Below, piece by piece: positions 1-9,992 of a DNA stretch of 64,000 nucleotides (positions within the stretch are counted from its first letter, which is position 1; each line of letters opens with the position of its first letter). The stretch is from Saururus chinensis (taxonomy: Eukaryota; Streptophyta; Magnoliopsida; Piperales; Saururaceae). Under the pieces are notes generated by a model. That model made no database searches and was not told where the DNA came from. It worked only from the letters and a program-made list of their open reading frames with translations. Location: contig CP141150.1 in assembly GCA_035235625.1 (NCBI GenBank), positions 13,268,001-13,332,000 of the forward strand. The letters are read 5' to 3'. The position numbers were made by a program, and so were the translations under genes.

Positions 1-1280
1 AATAGAGAGAGATGGGAGAGGGGGCGAGAGACAGAGAGAGGAGAGAGAAAGAAAGAAAAGAGAGAGGGGAGTGAGACAGAGAGAGGTGAGAGGAGAGAGA
101 AAGTGAGATTAATTTTGAAAAATAAAAAATATGAAGTATTTGCAACGCAAGCTCCTATGCGTTGCAAAGAGATGTACATTCGTGACAGATACTTTACATC
201 GCAAATACGTGATGTATTTCCGATGCATAGCATCCGTCACAAATGCTTCATATTTTTTATATTTTCAAATTAATTTAACTTTCTCTCTCTTTTGTCTCTC
301 TCTCTCTCCTCTTTCTTTCTTCTATTTGGAAGCGTTGCAATTTGTCACGTATTGGTGACACTTTAAAGGAAGTGTCTCAAAAGGGTGGAGCATGGGCAGA
401 ATTTTTCTGGTGGCTATCCCCCCCCTCCCCCACGGTGTTAGAGGGGGAGCAAAAGAGCGGCATCAAATCCGGCTCCACCCTCTCTTCCCCCGCCTCCTGC
501 TCCCCCTCCCCCCCACCATCCCTCTCCTCTGCTCCCCCCTCTGCCAACCAAAGGGGGCACCAGATCCTCTTGCCGAAATCCGGCATCCCTCCCCTGCTCC
601 TCTCCCTGGTCCCCGTCCTGCCAGGTGGAGGAGCAGCTCTGGAGCACCGAAGTCCAGTGCCCCTCCCTCTCCCCCCAGGAGGGATTTATTTTATTTATTT
701 TCTTATTAGTGACACTTATAATATGTTTTTATATTTCTTTCTTATTAGTGACGCAAAACAAGCGTCACTAATAATCTTTTTAAAAGTTTTTTGTATTAGA
801 GGCACTTTATAAATCACTACTAATAATATGTTATTAGCAACACTTGGTAACTAACATTGCTAAAAATATATTATTAGCGACACTTATTTATGGATAACAA
901 AATATAATTTATTAGCTTCGTTTTTACTAAAGCGTCGCTAAAAAACTTTTAGCAATGTTTAAAACAAGTCGATAATAAGTTATTTTTTAATTTTTAATTT
1001 TTTTTCATATTGGCAATGCTTACTAACAAAAATCACTAATAATTTAATATTACTGATGCTTTATAAAGTGTCATAAAAAATTTTATGACACATAAAAAAG
1101 CTCGCTAATGGTGGTACCATTAGCGATGTTTTTTATATGCTTCGCTAATGAACACTACGGACAGTACTTTTTGCGACACATTTATCGATGTTTTTAAGTG
1201 TACCTTATAATTATTAGCAATGTTTTTTTTACTATTAACAAGCTTTAAAATGTTGATAATAGCCTTTTTCTCTTATAGTG
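1..1280. mobile_element. CACTA-like element, 3' part (cut by window edge)
   Basis: The first 115 bases are GA-rich. A GC- and CT-rich core lies at about 400-690. From 690 to 1280 a short motif like TTAGCGACGCTT recurs many times in both orientations. The block ends at 1280 in CTTATAGTG, whose reverse complement CACTATAAGAGAAAAAGG resembles a plant CACTA terminal repeat. Subterminal arrays of short inverted and direct motifs are a known CACTA feature (transposase-binding sites). No transposase is visible, so this would be non-autonomous or internally deleted. The family call is an inference; the repeats are seen directly. Confidence 0.5.
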
Positions 1281-1579
1281 AGTATATTATCACTCCGTTT
1301 ATACAAACATTTATAGCGTATAATATCTAACGTACTTAATTGTAAATTTTCACTGTGTACCATATTATTACTGTGATGTTGAAATATTTGAAAGAATGCT
1401 TGTTAACAACTTTGTCTGTGCATTTTGTAATAAATTTTTAAGTACCAGTGTATCACATGGTACTAGAACGTTTTCAACCAATTATAAGTTAGAACACAAC
1501 ATGGTTTTAATATTGAGTGAAGTAACCGTACCAAATGCATGGAAGAAGGCAAATAGAGGGTAGGCCACATATAAAGAAA
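1281..1579. other. SAUR P-unit upstream spacer
   Basis: AT-rich spacer with no gene. From about 1394 it matches the spacers upstream of the other P copies (near 7550, 9380 and 12120), with shared wording such as ATCACATGGTACTAGAA and CCAATTATAAGTTAG. It therefore belongs to the duplicated unit. Confidence 0.6.
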
Positions 1580-1700
1580 GCAGACATGCCCACCTGCATA
1601 ATCTCGACTTTGCTTCCATTCACATGGGTCTGCTGCATACTTGACAAGCAACAAAAGGATAGCTAATGCATGCTGCCCACTGGCATCCTCCTGTATATAT
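1580..1700 (+). promoter_or_regulatory. SAUR P1 promoter block: conserved module with E-box, then TATA box
   Basis: The stretch 1580-1650 is conserved upstream of all nine SAUR copies (GCAGACATG, CACCTGCATAATCTC, then CACATGGG). The E-box CACATG is at 1621-1626. A TATATAT box lies at 1694-1700, about 110 bases before the ATG. Function is inferred from conservation and position. Confidence 0.6.
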
Positions 1701-1809
1701 CTCTGTGACCGTCTTCATTGCTTTCCCTGAGAAACACCACAATCTTCCAGATATTAGACTTCAGTTAATCTCTTTGGTACAAGCTCATCACACTTCTTCA
1801 GTTCAAATC

Positions 1810-2178
1810 ATGTTCAGCCCCAGGAAATTTGTTGAGATCAAAAGGAGGAGGAACACCTTTCTTCCACGGTTCAATGGTGACACCGGAGCTTCTGCCTTCG
1901 GCAGATCAACAGCCAGCAAGGGTCATTTCGTGGTGTACACTACAGATGGGGATCGCATTGTAGTTCCATTGATGTACCTAAATAGTCATGTGTTCAAGGA
2001 GTTGTTGAAGATTTCTGAAGAAGAATTTGGCTTGCCGAAGGATGGGCCAATCATATTGCCATGCGATTCAGCTTTCATGGGTTACATCATTTCATTCCTC
2101 CAGGGACACACTTCTACCGATATGGTGAAGGCCTTGATCCTCTTCATAGCGTCAGGATGCTGCTCAAGATCTTGTTGA
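1810..2178 (+). CDS. SAUR-family auxin-responsive protein, copy P1 (C-terminus shortened)
   Basis: Intronless frame of 122 residues starting MFSPRKFVEIKRRR. The start is chosen because the MFSP(R/K)K opening is shared by the other copies. The SAUR core runs from about residue 37 (SKGHFVVYTTDGDR) through VVPLMYLNS and EEEFGLPKDGP to the conserved PCDSAFM near residue 84. SAUR proteins are small early auxin-response proteins that promote cell expansion; studied members inhibit PP2C.D phosphatases. The frame ends at TGA 2176-2178, where intact relatives have TTG (Leu). Read past this stop, the frame continues 15 more codons to the ancestral stop at 2224-2226, so the usual C-terminal tail is lost through one nonsense change. 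The core is intact, so it may still function. It is the best preserved of the P array. Confidence 0.8.
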   Translation: MFSPRKFVEIKRRRNTFLPRFNGDTGASAFGRSTASKGHFVVYTTDGDRIVVPLMYLNSHVFKELLKISEEEFGLPKDGPIILPCDSAFMGYIISFLQGHTSTDMVKALILFIASGCCSRSC

Positions 2179-2226
2179 CTACATGATGACTATATATGCC
2201 AGAAATTGCCAATCTACAGTTGCTGA

Positions 2227-2465
2227 AGTGATTCGCCGGCTTAGAAATCTGTCGCTTACTTTTTAACAAGTGTACAAACAAAAAATTGTTAGAAAGAACT
2301 TTGTACATCACATTAACGAAATAGAAAATATTTTTGGTTATTGATGGTAATTATAGCTGCTTTACACTCTCCCAGTAACTTCATGTACGAAGCACATGGA
2401 TACCAAATCAAATCGAAATGGAAAAATAAGGTGGGATACAATTTATTTGTACATTGCTGAGGCAG
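2227..2465. other. SAUR P1 3' flank
   Basis: No gene. It holds the 3' flank shared by the P copies, including TTTGTACATCACATTAACG near 2300. It ends at GGCAG, the left target-site duplication of the LTR insertion that follows. Confidence 0.6.
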
Positions 2466-4346
2466 TGCCACGACCTGAATTTTTAAAATATTTTTTTTAA
2501 AATACATGAACGGTAAGTTACAAAAAAAAGAATTTATTAAGTGTAAAATAAATTATTCGATTAAATATTTAGGTCATGATAACTCGGGTTTACAAATACG
2601 AATATCAAATCATCTGATGTTATTACACGTCTTAAAAATATATAAAGAATTGTCTATCCATCTAAATACAAGTTTGTCATTAGTTTAAAAATAAATAACT
2701 AAGTTAACTCTCATGTAAAAGATAAAATTACTTACCATAATTTTAGAGATGATGAACTACATCTCATACTCATTTGTCTAGGTCTTACTGGTCCCACCCT
2801 AAATAACCTGCAACTAACCAAACTACCAAATAATAACGAAACATCTTCACCTTCAAGATAAGAGTTTCCAAAAGAACAAAAGGATTTATTAATATTTTTT
2901 AAATCGGGCCAACATCTCCCTATGTTAGTTGCTAATGTACTCATCAGACAATATCTCCAATGTTATTCCAAAAAGATCGGATCCAGATATAGTTCTGCCT
3001 AGAAACTACAGTATTTCAAGAACCATAGCATCAAACATGCAATGCTTAAGTATTTTCGATTAACCTACATTTTATGCAAGTCTATTAATCATTTCACTTT
3101 TTCTAATTAATAATCAATAGTAATCAATATCATTAATTATCTCAAGACCCATGTTTAATATTTAATACAACTGTCTAATCCCTTGAATTGACAGACAAAT
3201 CATATGTCAACTAGAATGACACTTGATTATAACTACCCTTCATTGGTCTAACCTAACTTTAGGTTTAACGTAATATAACTCACGATGAAGGTCAACACAC
3301 TACAATCGCAGTGTAAGAAAATAGAAACATAATATAAATATGTGTTCACTTAGAGATAACTCTAACTCTCAAAGAAATCTCCAAATACCCAACTCCAACA
3401 TTGGAGTAGATTGCTTAACAATAGTTTGACCCAAATCCCCCAGGCTCTCAATAGCATGCCACGAATCTGGAGAAATGGATCTCAATTGTGCTCATAGACA
3501 CAGATTGGAGAGAAACATAAACATTCCATGATGCTCATGTAACTTTATTTTTCGTACGCACTAGCCAATACCCAAACCATCGTGGAAGTGAATAAAGTGT
3601 ACAATTATCACAATCTCCACACTTCCAACTCTAAGAGAAATGTCTTCAAAGATATAAATAATGTAACTCATAGAAACCTAAGGTCTTTATGACCACTGAC
3701 TCCCCCAAACATTCGAAACTCATACTAAATTAATTTTATCCAGTCACGTATTTGCCTAACCATTTAGGTCATCTTCACATTGTGAATTGACACAATAAAT
3801 AGCTCATCTAATTAGCTATGACCTAAAGAACATCCCAACTCTAATAGTCCCCATGAGACTAGGGTAAACTCCCATAACTACATTTGGTTCATTGACCGAT
3901 GTAAGTTTCTATGACAAGTCCATGTTCACTCTATCAATAGGACCCAAACCCCATTAAGGGTATTTTCGCCTTTATATTGATTAGATGTTCTTCCTCCAAT
4001 CCAAAACCATCTAATCTATTTTGATTAATCTTTATTAATCTCAGTTTAGCAATACAATACTAACAAATCAACACCAAAAGCATGTATCTTAATAAGCAAG
4101 GCTTGCACAAGTCTTAATAGATAACACAAACATCATTCAAGCCCATTAGTCATAAACGTAGTCACATTCACGCATTTGCGTCAGCAACACCCTGCCCCAT
4201 TGCGGCAGGGTACCTTACCCTACTGCAATGCGGTAGGGTAAATTGTCGTGTCGCAGCAATTGAACTGCCGCAACGCGGTAGTTTGGGTTCCTGTTGCGGT
4301 AGGCATTAAGTTTTTAGCCTCATGCTAGCCTGCGGCCTGCAGCTAG

Positions 4347-4376
4347 CCGGATGCGCAACACATGTTGCGCATCCGG
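4347..4376. repeat. Perfect palindrome upstream of LTR TATA box
   Basis: Two 14-base arms (CCGGATGCGCAACA and its exact complement) are separated by the 2 bases CA. The palindrome lies 15 bases upstream of the LTR TATA box. It could form a cruciform or bind a dimeric factor; this is inference. Confidence 0.85.
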
Positions 4377-4390
4377 CAGTCTTGTTAGCC

Positions 4391-4398
4391 TATAAATA
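4391..4398 (+). promoter_or_regulatory. TATA box of inner LTR
   Basis: TATAAATA followed by GGGAGG, a typical LTR promoter core. It fits + orientation for the inner LTR. Confidence 0.55.
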
Positions 4399-4613
4399 GG
4401 GAGGGGGGCTGTTAGCTTTTCTTTCACTCATTTTTCTCCTTTCTCTTCTCGTCTTACCTCTGCCCGATTCTAAAATTGTCTCCCATCTCTAAGGCATTTC
4501 TTGCCCGTTTTTACCCGTTTGAAAATCAAACATACCTAAATCGAGGGTGCCCGACTAAGGTAGGAACGACCCGGGTAAGAGGAGGCCCTGTCCGCGACCT
4601 TTGAGCTAGAAAC

Positions 4614-4814
4614 GAGGAAACTATCCTCGCGTTAGGTGCGATTCTGCCCACCTCACCCAAGCCAGACGAGGAGATTGTCCTAGCGCTAGGGGAGGTTCTA
4701 CCTGCCTCACCTGAGCTAGACGAGGAGAATGTCCCAGCGCTAGGGGAGGTTCTGCCCGCTTCACCCGAACCGAATAAGGAGATTATATCTGCGCAAGGGG
4801 AGGTGTCGTCCACC
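4614..4814 (+). repeat. 54-base tandem repeat coding an 18-residue acidic repeat
   Basis: Units start at 4614, 4668, 4722 and 4776 (three full, one partial). On the + strand the frame stays open through all units, reading variants of EEIVLALGEVLPASPELD, then continues to a stop near 4872. The period is a multiple of three, so the repeat keeps frame. Upstream this frame has a stop near 4602, so a translated product is unproven. Confidence 0.7.
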
Positions 4815-7074
4815 TTATTCAAGTTGACTATGAGTGAAGGCCTTACGAGGGTAGGTGGCTTTAACTTCTAATTTCATGCTATGACTAGGCATTTTATTAT
4901 GTGATTTATTTGTCTCTTATAATAAATATTATTTTAAAATTAGATGTTATTTATTAGGGGTCGGGCGAACACTAAGATAATAGCATATCATACACCTCTA
5001 AGGTAGAATTTTTCGTGATACGAGCTTTAAAGATAATATTATTTACAAATAATTTGACCGGATTTGAAGGATAGTTATTTAGTATAAAGCCCAAAAACTA
5101 TGATTGGTTTTGAAGGATAACTATTTGGTATAATGCCCAAAAGCTATCGGAGTTATGACTCCTAGGTACCGCCTATTATGACATATGGAGCACTCATGAA
5201 GTTGGATATCGTGGGAAGATCCTCTTTATTCTGATCCCGTTGCCCCACGAGCACCGGTGTATGTCGCTTCGGTATCGGCGACATTTTGTTAATGATGATT
5301 TATCTAATTTTGAATTATTTATCAAATTCTAGCTAAGAACAAATTATCCGAGTTTACCGGATTCTGCAAAGAACTATTTTGTCTGACTTTTCGTGTAAGA
5401 AGTGTGTTAGATTCGATTAGTCAATATTATTATTTTAAAGTTGACTTTTGAATATTAATTATTATGAGAATATTTTATGCATATTTATTTATGCTTTATA
5501 TTTTAGCATATTAATATAATTTAATTCTATCTACTGAGTATAATTATACTCACCCACCCCTAGACATTACAGATCCGATCAATGAAAATGATGTCAAAGC
5601 ATAGTACCAGTAGAGTTTCGAAAGATCTACTTTTGAATTTACCTTATCACGTTCTTTTGATATGCATTAATTTTAGTTGTGCGCGACTTTGATTTTGTTA
5701 AGGCATGATAGGCCTTATTTTGTAAAGTTTTTGTAATTACCTAAATCAATGAATAGTTACTCTTCTGTGCACGGTTGATCTTGGCCCGCTTTTAATTACG
5801 AATTGGCGGCACTCCGACATTTAAAGTAATTTAAAAAATCGGGGTGTAACAGCAGTGTCCTTGACCGCCATGGGGGTGCAAGAGCTAGGACTGACTGGAT
5901 TGCCATCGCATGCAAATGCAACAACCTTGACCAGATTGCCCAGTGGCCAGTTGGGGCAACAAAGCCTCCCCCCCCCCCGCTCTTTTCCTTCTATGTGATT
6001 TGTCCAAAACATCTGTTGGCTACCCGTCACAGCCCGCAAGGGGCTGGCTCAATCAAACCTCCATCGCATGGTGAGTCCGGGAGCCGGAGTCCTATCACCG
6101 GCCCTAATTGGACCCACAGTGCGGGTCTTCTTCTCCACGCACGACTAGTCTTCTGGCCTCCGGTCGGTGTGACGACTGACCACCTCGCCCCGGAGAGGGG
6201 CCAACTCAACTAGATTTCTATCGTGCGGTGAGTTAGGAAATCTAGGTCCCGTCACTGGCCGGAGAAACATGCCCCCCCATAAAGGTGTCATCACTTTTTT
6301 TTTCGATTGTTAGCATCTACCTGTGCGGTAGCAACTGTAACCACCCGCATCAACCAAGGCTCTAGCAACAGGTTGTGCCTTGACCAGCGGCCAACCAGCC
6401 AATCCGGCCGCCGGTGGCTCCTCCCCAATTCCTAATGAACTATTATTAAAATCAAGGTTTTCTACCATAAATCTACAATTAAGCATAGATTACCAATAAT
6501 TAACCCTAAACAATCACAAATTGATGGTAATAAGTAATCATACCTCATCAAGACTACAGTTTTCACATTCGCTTCTCTATGACTCAGTTGCCAGCCACCT
6601 TCGCCAAAAAATTTCCCTTGCGGCTTCTTCTTTCTTTTCCCGTAGGGGAACTAGAAGCCCTAATTAGCCCTTTTTATAATTAGGGGATTAGGGATCTAAT
6701 TCTCTTAGAGGTTTGGGCTACCTAGACCTCTCTTAGGCAACCTAATTATGGCTCTTAAACTAATTTCTATCACTTTAATTAACCAGGCCCATATAGTGAC
6801 TTAAACGACTAATTTTTACTTCTAATTCGGGTAAAAGGGCCTTTCGGGCTAAGTTTAACTTTGAATGGTCGTATTTCCCTCATTCAATCTATGATTCATG
6901 CGTTCTTAGTAGCGTTTCGAAGCTATTTCTGTCTACTTTCTAACCTCATATGTTTAAGCTATAAATTTTAATTATTGAGTAAGTTATTATTACAAAACGT
7001 TTAAGGGGTCAAACACCCTAATTTCCACGTAGTCAACTTCATGAAATTAGAAAATTCTCGGACATTACAGGCAA

Positions 7075-7793
7075 GGTGGATATTGGTGGTAATCACCTCG
7101 CTAGATGAATCCGGTTGTAGGTGTGCACAACTTTCTTCTCTTGCGATTTACACAAATACATTTACAAAATTGAAAGCAAAAAGATAAAGAGAAGAACTTT
7201 TTTCTTATATAACAATATTTTAAAAAACAATTACAAACTAATAGCTTCTATGAAAAAGCTTCGTTTTTGTTTAAGTCCTAATGACATAAATTCTAAATAA
7301 AGAAGCCCAATATATGACTAAATAATGTTTAACAAATCAAAATTATAGAAAATAGGCTAGAAATGACCTAAATTAAGTCTCCTAATAAAGAAAAAGACTT
7401 AAAAGAAGGTGATCCTAAATAAGACTTTAAATGCAAAATGAAATCCTAGCTTAGTTCAAAACTATATGATTGGTCGCATGTAAGGGGCAATCGATCATTC
7501 GTGTTAGTATTTGAATGATTAAGAAAATATTTGTTAACATCTTTAACTAGGCAATTTGTATTAAATTTTCAAAGTATCACATGGTACTAGAATGTTTTGA
7601 ACCAATTATAAGTTAGGGATGGTGTATAGAATTTAGTTGGCTTTGAAGTATATGAAAAAATGAGACTTAAATAATTAAAAGAATGCTTCTTAACATCTTT
7701 GACTGGGCAATTTGTGATAAATTTTCTAAGTTTCACATGCTATTAGAACGTTTTGAACGATTGTATATGATAAAATGGGGCTGGAAGTCATTC
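7075..7793. other. SAUR P-unit spacer
   Basis: No gene. The sequence resumes the P unit after the LTR (GTGGATATTGGTGGTAATC) and matches spacers at 8890 and 11646. It is AT-rich. Confidence 0.6.
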
Positions 7794-8071
7794 GAATTGA
7801 ACATTTTAGATACTGAGTGAAGTAACAGTACCAAGTGGAAGAAAATAGAGGCAGATAGAGGGCAGGTCACATATTGAGAAAGCAGACATGCCCACCTGCA
7901 TAATCTTTACTTTGCTTCCATTCACATGGGTCGAATTGAACATTTTAGATACTGAGTGAAGTAACAGTACCAAGTGGAAGAAAATAGATGCAGATAGAGG
8001 GCAGGCCACATATTGAGAAAGCAGACATGCCCACCTGCATAATCTCTACTTTGCTTCCATTCACATGGGTC
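7794..8071. repeat. 139-base tandem duplication carrying the SAUR promoter module
   Basis: Positions 7794-7932 and 7933-8071 are near-identical direct copies (both start GAATTGAACATTTTAG). Each ends within the conserved module, so P2 has two E-boxes (CACATG near 7923 and at 8062). The duplication is specific to P2. Confidence 0.8.
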
Positions 8072-8090
8072 TGCATACTTGATAAACAAC
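8021..8090 (+). promoter_or_regulatory. SAUR P2 conserved upstream module (TATA box lost)
   Basis: Same block as in the other copies, with CACATG at 8062-8067. Where P1 has TATATAT, P2 reads CTGTCTATTTG, so the TATA box appears lost, in keeping with decay of the gene. Confidence 0.55.
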
Positions 8091-8246
8091 ACAAGGATAG
8101 CTGCAACTTGCTGCCCGCTGGCGTCCTCCTGTCTATTTGCTTGTGTCTATCTTCATTGCTTTCCTTGAGAAACACCACATCTTCCAGACATTAGACTTTA
8201 GTTCATCTCTTTGCTACAAGCTCATCACACTTCTTCTGTTCAAATC

Positions 8247-8660
8247 ATGTTTAGCCCCAGGAAACTTGTTGAGATCAAAAGGAGGAACAACAACTTTCTT
8301 CCACGGTTCAAAGGTGATACCGGAGCTTCTGCCTTCAGCAGATTAACAGCCAGCAAGGGTCATTTCGTGGTGTACACTACAGATGGGGATCGCATGGTAG
8401 TTCCATTGATGTACCTAAATAGTCCTGTGTTCAAGGAGTTGTTGAAGATTTCCGAGGAAGAATTTGGCTTGCCGAAGGATAGGCCAATCGCATTTCCATG
8501 CGATTCAGCTTTCATGCGTTACAACATTTCATTCTTCCAGGGACACACTTCTACCGATATGCAGAAGGCCTTATCATCTTCATAGCTTCAGGATGCTGCT
8601 CAAGATCTTGTTTGCTACATCAAGACTACGTGCCAGAAATTGCCAATCTACAGCTACTGA
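8247..8660 (+). pseudogene. SAUR copy P2, frameshifted
   Basis: It opens MFSPRKLVEIKRRNNN and keeps the SAUR core (SKGHFVVYTTDGDR, EEEFGLPKDRP, PCDSAFM). After residue ~109 (MQKAL) one base is missing relative to P1 (GCCTTATC against GCCTTGATC, about 8570). The frame therefore ends at 8585 after 112 residues. The correct frame would go on through IASGCCSRSC, with a second indel near 8630, to an ancestral stop at 8658-8660. The TATA box is also lost. The core-only product could still be made, but decay is more likely. Confidence 0.75.
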
Positions 8661-9766
8661 AGTGATTCTCCGGCTTAGAAATCTGTCGCTTACTTTTTAA
8701 CAAGCGTATAAACAATTTTTTGTTAGAAAGAACTTTGTACATCACATTAACGAAATTGAAAATATTTTTGGTTATTTATGGTAATTATAGCTGCTTTACA
8801 CTCACCCTATTACTTCATATTCGAAGCACATGGATATCAAATCAAATCCAAATGGAAAAAAAAGGTGGGATACAATTTATTTGCACAATTCTGAGTCAGG
8901 GTGGATATTTGTGGTAATCATCTCGTTAGATGAATCCGGTTACAGGTGTGCATAACTTTTCTCTTTTGCGATTTACACAAATAAATTCACAAAATAGAGA
9001 GCAAAAATGTAGAGAATGAAATTTCTTCTTATTCAACAATATCTCAAAAAAAATTACAAACTCATAGCTTTCATTAAAAAACTAAGCTTTTATTAACTCA
9101 TAATGACATAAACTATAAATAAAAAAAAATCCAATATATGACTAAATAATGACTAAAAAATTGAAATTAGAGAAAATAGGCTAGAAATGACTTAAATAAA
9201 TAAAATAACACGGAATTAAGTTTCCTAATAAAAAAAGACTCAAAAGAAGGCGATACTAAACAAGAGTTTAAATGAAAAATGAAATTTTGGCTTATTCCAT
9301 AACTGTGTGATTGATCGCTCGTAAGTGGCAATTGATCATTTATGTTACTATTCAAATGATTAAAATAATGTTTTTTAACATCATAGTCTAGGCAATTTGA
9401 AAAAAATTTCTAAGTATTACATGGTACTAAACGTTTTGAACCAATTAATTGTAAGTTTGGGATAGTGTACGGAACTTAGTTGACTTGAAAGTATATGGAA
9501 AAAATAGACAAATAATTAAAAGATTTCTTCTAAACATCTTTTAGTACTGGGCAATTTTTTATAAATTTTCTAACTTTCACACGGTATTAGAACGTTTTGA
9601 ACCATTTATAAGTTAGGGAGTGTATTGAAATTAGTTGGCTTTGAAGTATATGTTAAAATGGGACCGGAAGCCATTCGAATAGTAAACATTTTAGATAACG
9701 AGTGAACTAACCGTACCAACTCGAAGACAATAGAGGCAGATAGAGGGTAGGCCACGTATAGAGAAA
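8661..9766. other. SAUR P-unit spacer between P2 and P3
   Basis: No gene. It holds the shared 3' flank (TTTGTACATCACATT), the GTGGTAATC...GAATCCGGTT block also seen near 7090 and 11660, and the upstream block of the next unit. AT-rich. Confidence 0.6.
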
Positions 9767-9884
9767 GCAGACATGCCCACCTGCATAATCTCTACTTTGC
9801 TTCCATTCACATGGGTCTGTATACATGACAACCAACACAAGGATAGCTGCAGCTTGCTGCCCACTGGCGTCCTCATGTATATAT
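9767..9884 (+). promoter_or_regulatory. SAUR P3 promoter block: conserved module and TATA box
   Basis: The conserved module carries CACATG at 9808-9813. A TATATAT box is retained at 9878-9884, although the gene below it is broken. Confidence 0.55.
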
Positions 9885-9992
9885 GTTTGTGTCCATCTTC
9901 ATTGCTTTCTTCGAGAAACACCACATCTTCCAGACGTTAGACTTCAGTTCATCTCTTCGCTACAAGCTCATCACACTTCTTCAGTTCAAATC

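Larger units (their letters stand above)
3312..5851 (+). mobile_element. Inner LTR-like insertion (2.54 kb) nested in the outer LTR
   Basis: It runs from TGTAAGAAAATAG to CGGGGTGTAACA, with GCAG(T) at both edges (GCAGTGT at 3308-3314 and at 5852-5858). A TATAAATA box lies at 4391-4398 on the + strand, preceded by a 30-base palindrome and followed by 54-base tandem repeats. No gag or pol frame is visible. The ending in GGTGTAACA is typical of plant gypsy LTRs. The left boundary is less certain than the right because the duplication does not align in perfect register. Confidence 0.45.
2466..7069 (-). mobile_element. Outer solo LTR (about 2.06 kb) split by an inner LTR
   Basis: The block begins TGCCACGACCTG and ends GACATTACA (TG...CA). 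It is flanked by GGCAG (2461-2465) and GGCAA (7070-7074), a 5-base target duplication with one mismatch. The uninterrupted site GAGGCAGGGTGGATA survives near 11643 in another SAUR unit. Removing the nested 3312-5851 insertion leaves about 2064 bases. Parts resemble the solo LTR at 59562-61475 (both hold ATCGGGCCAAC and AGTTCTGCCTA). A TATAAAAA box on the - strand (6671-6678) suggests - orientation. No gag or pol was seen, so solo LTR is the simplest reading. Confidence 0.6.

Noticed and set aside
342..812. 156-codon and overlapping frames in the GC-rich core
   Set aside because: Low-complexity Ser/Pro-rich translation within a CACTA-like repeat; frames open on both strands through composition.
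2300..2315. TTTGTACATCAC after each SAUR as a DST mRNA-instability element
   Set aside because: The motif is conserved after most copies, but the spaced GGA...ATAGAT...GTA pattern of DST elements could not be shown.
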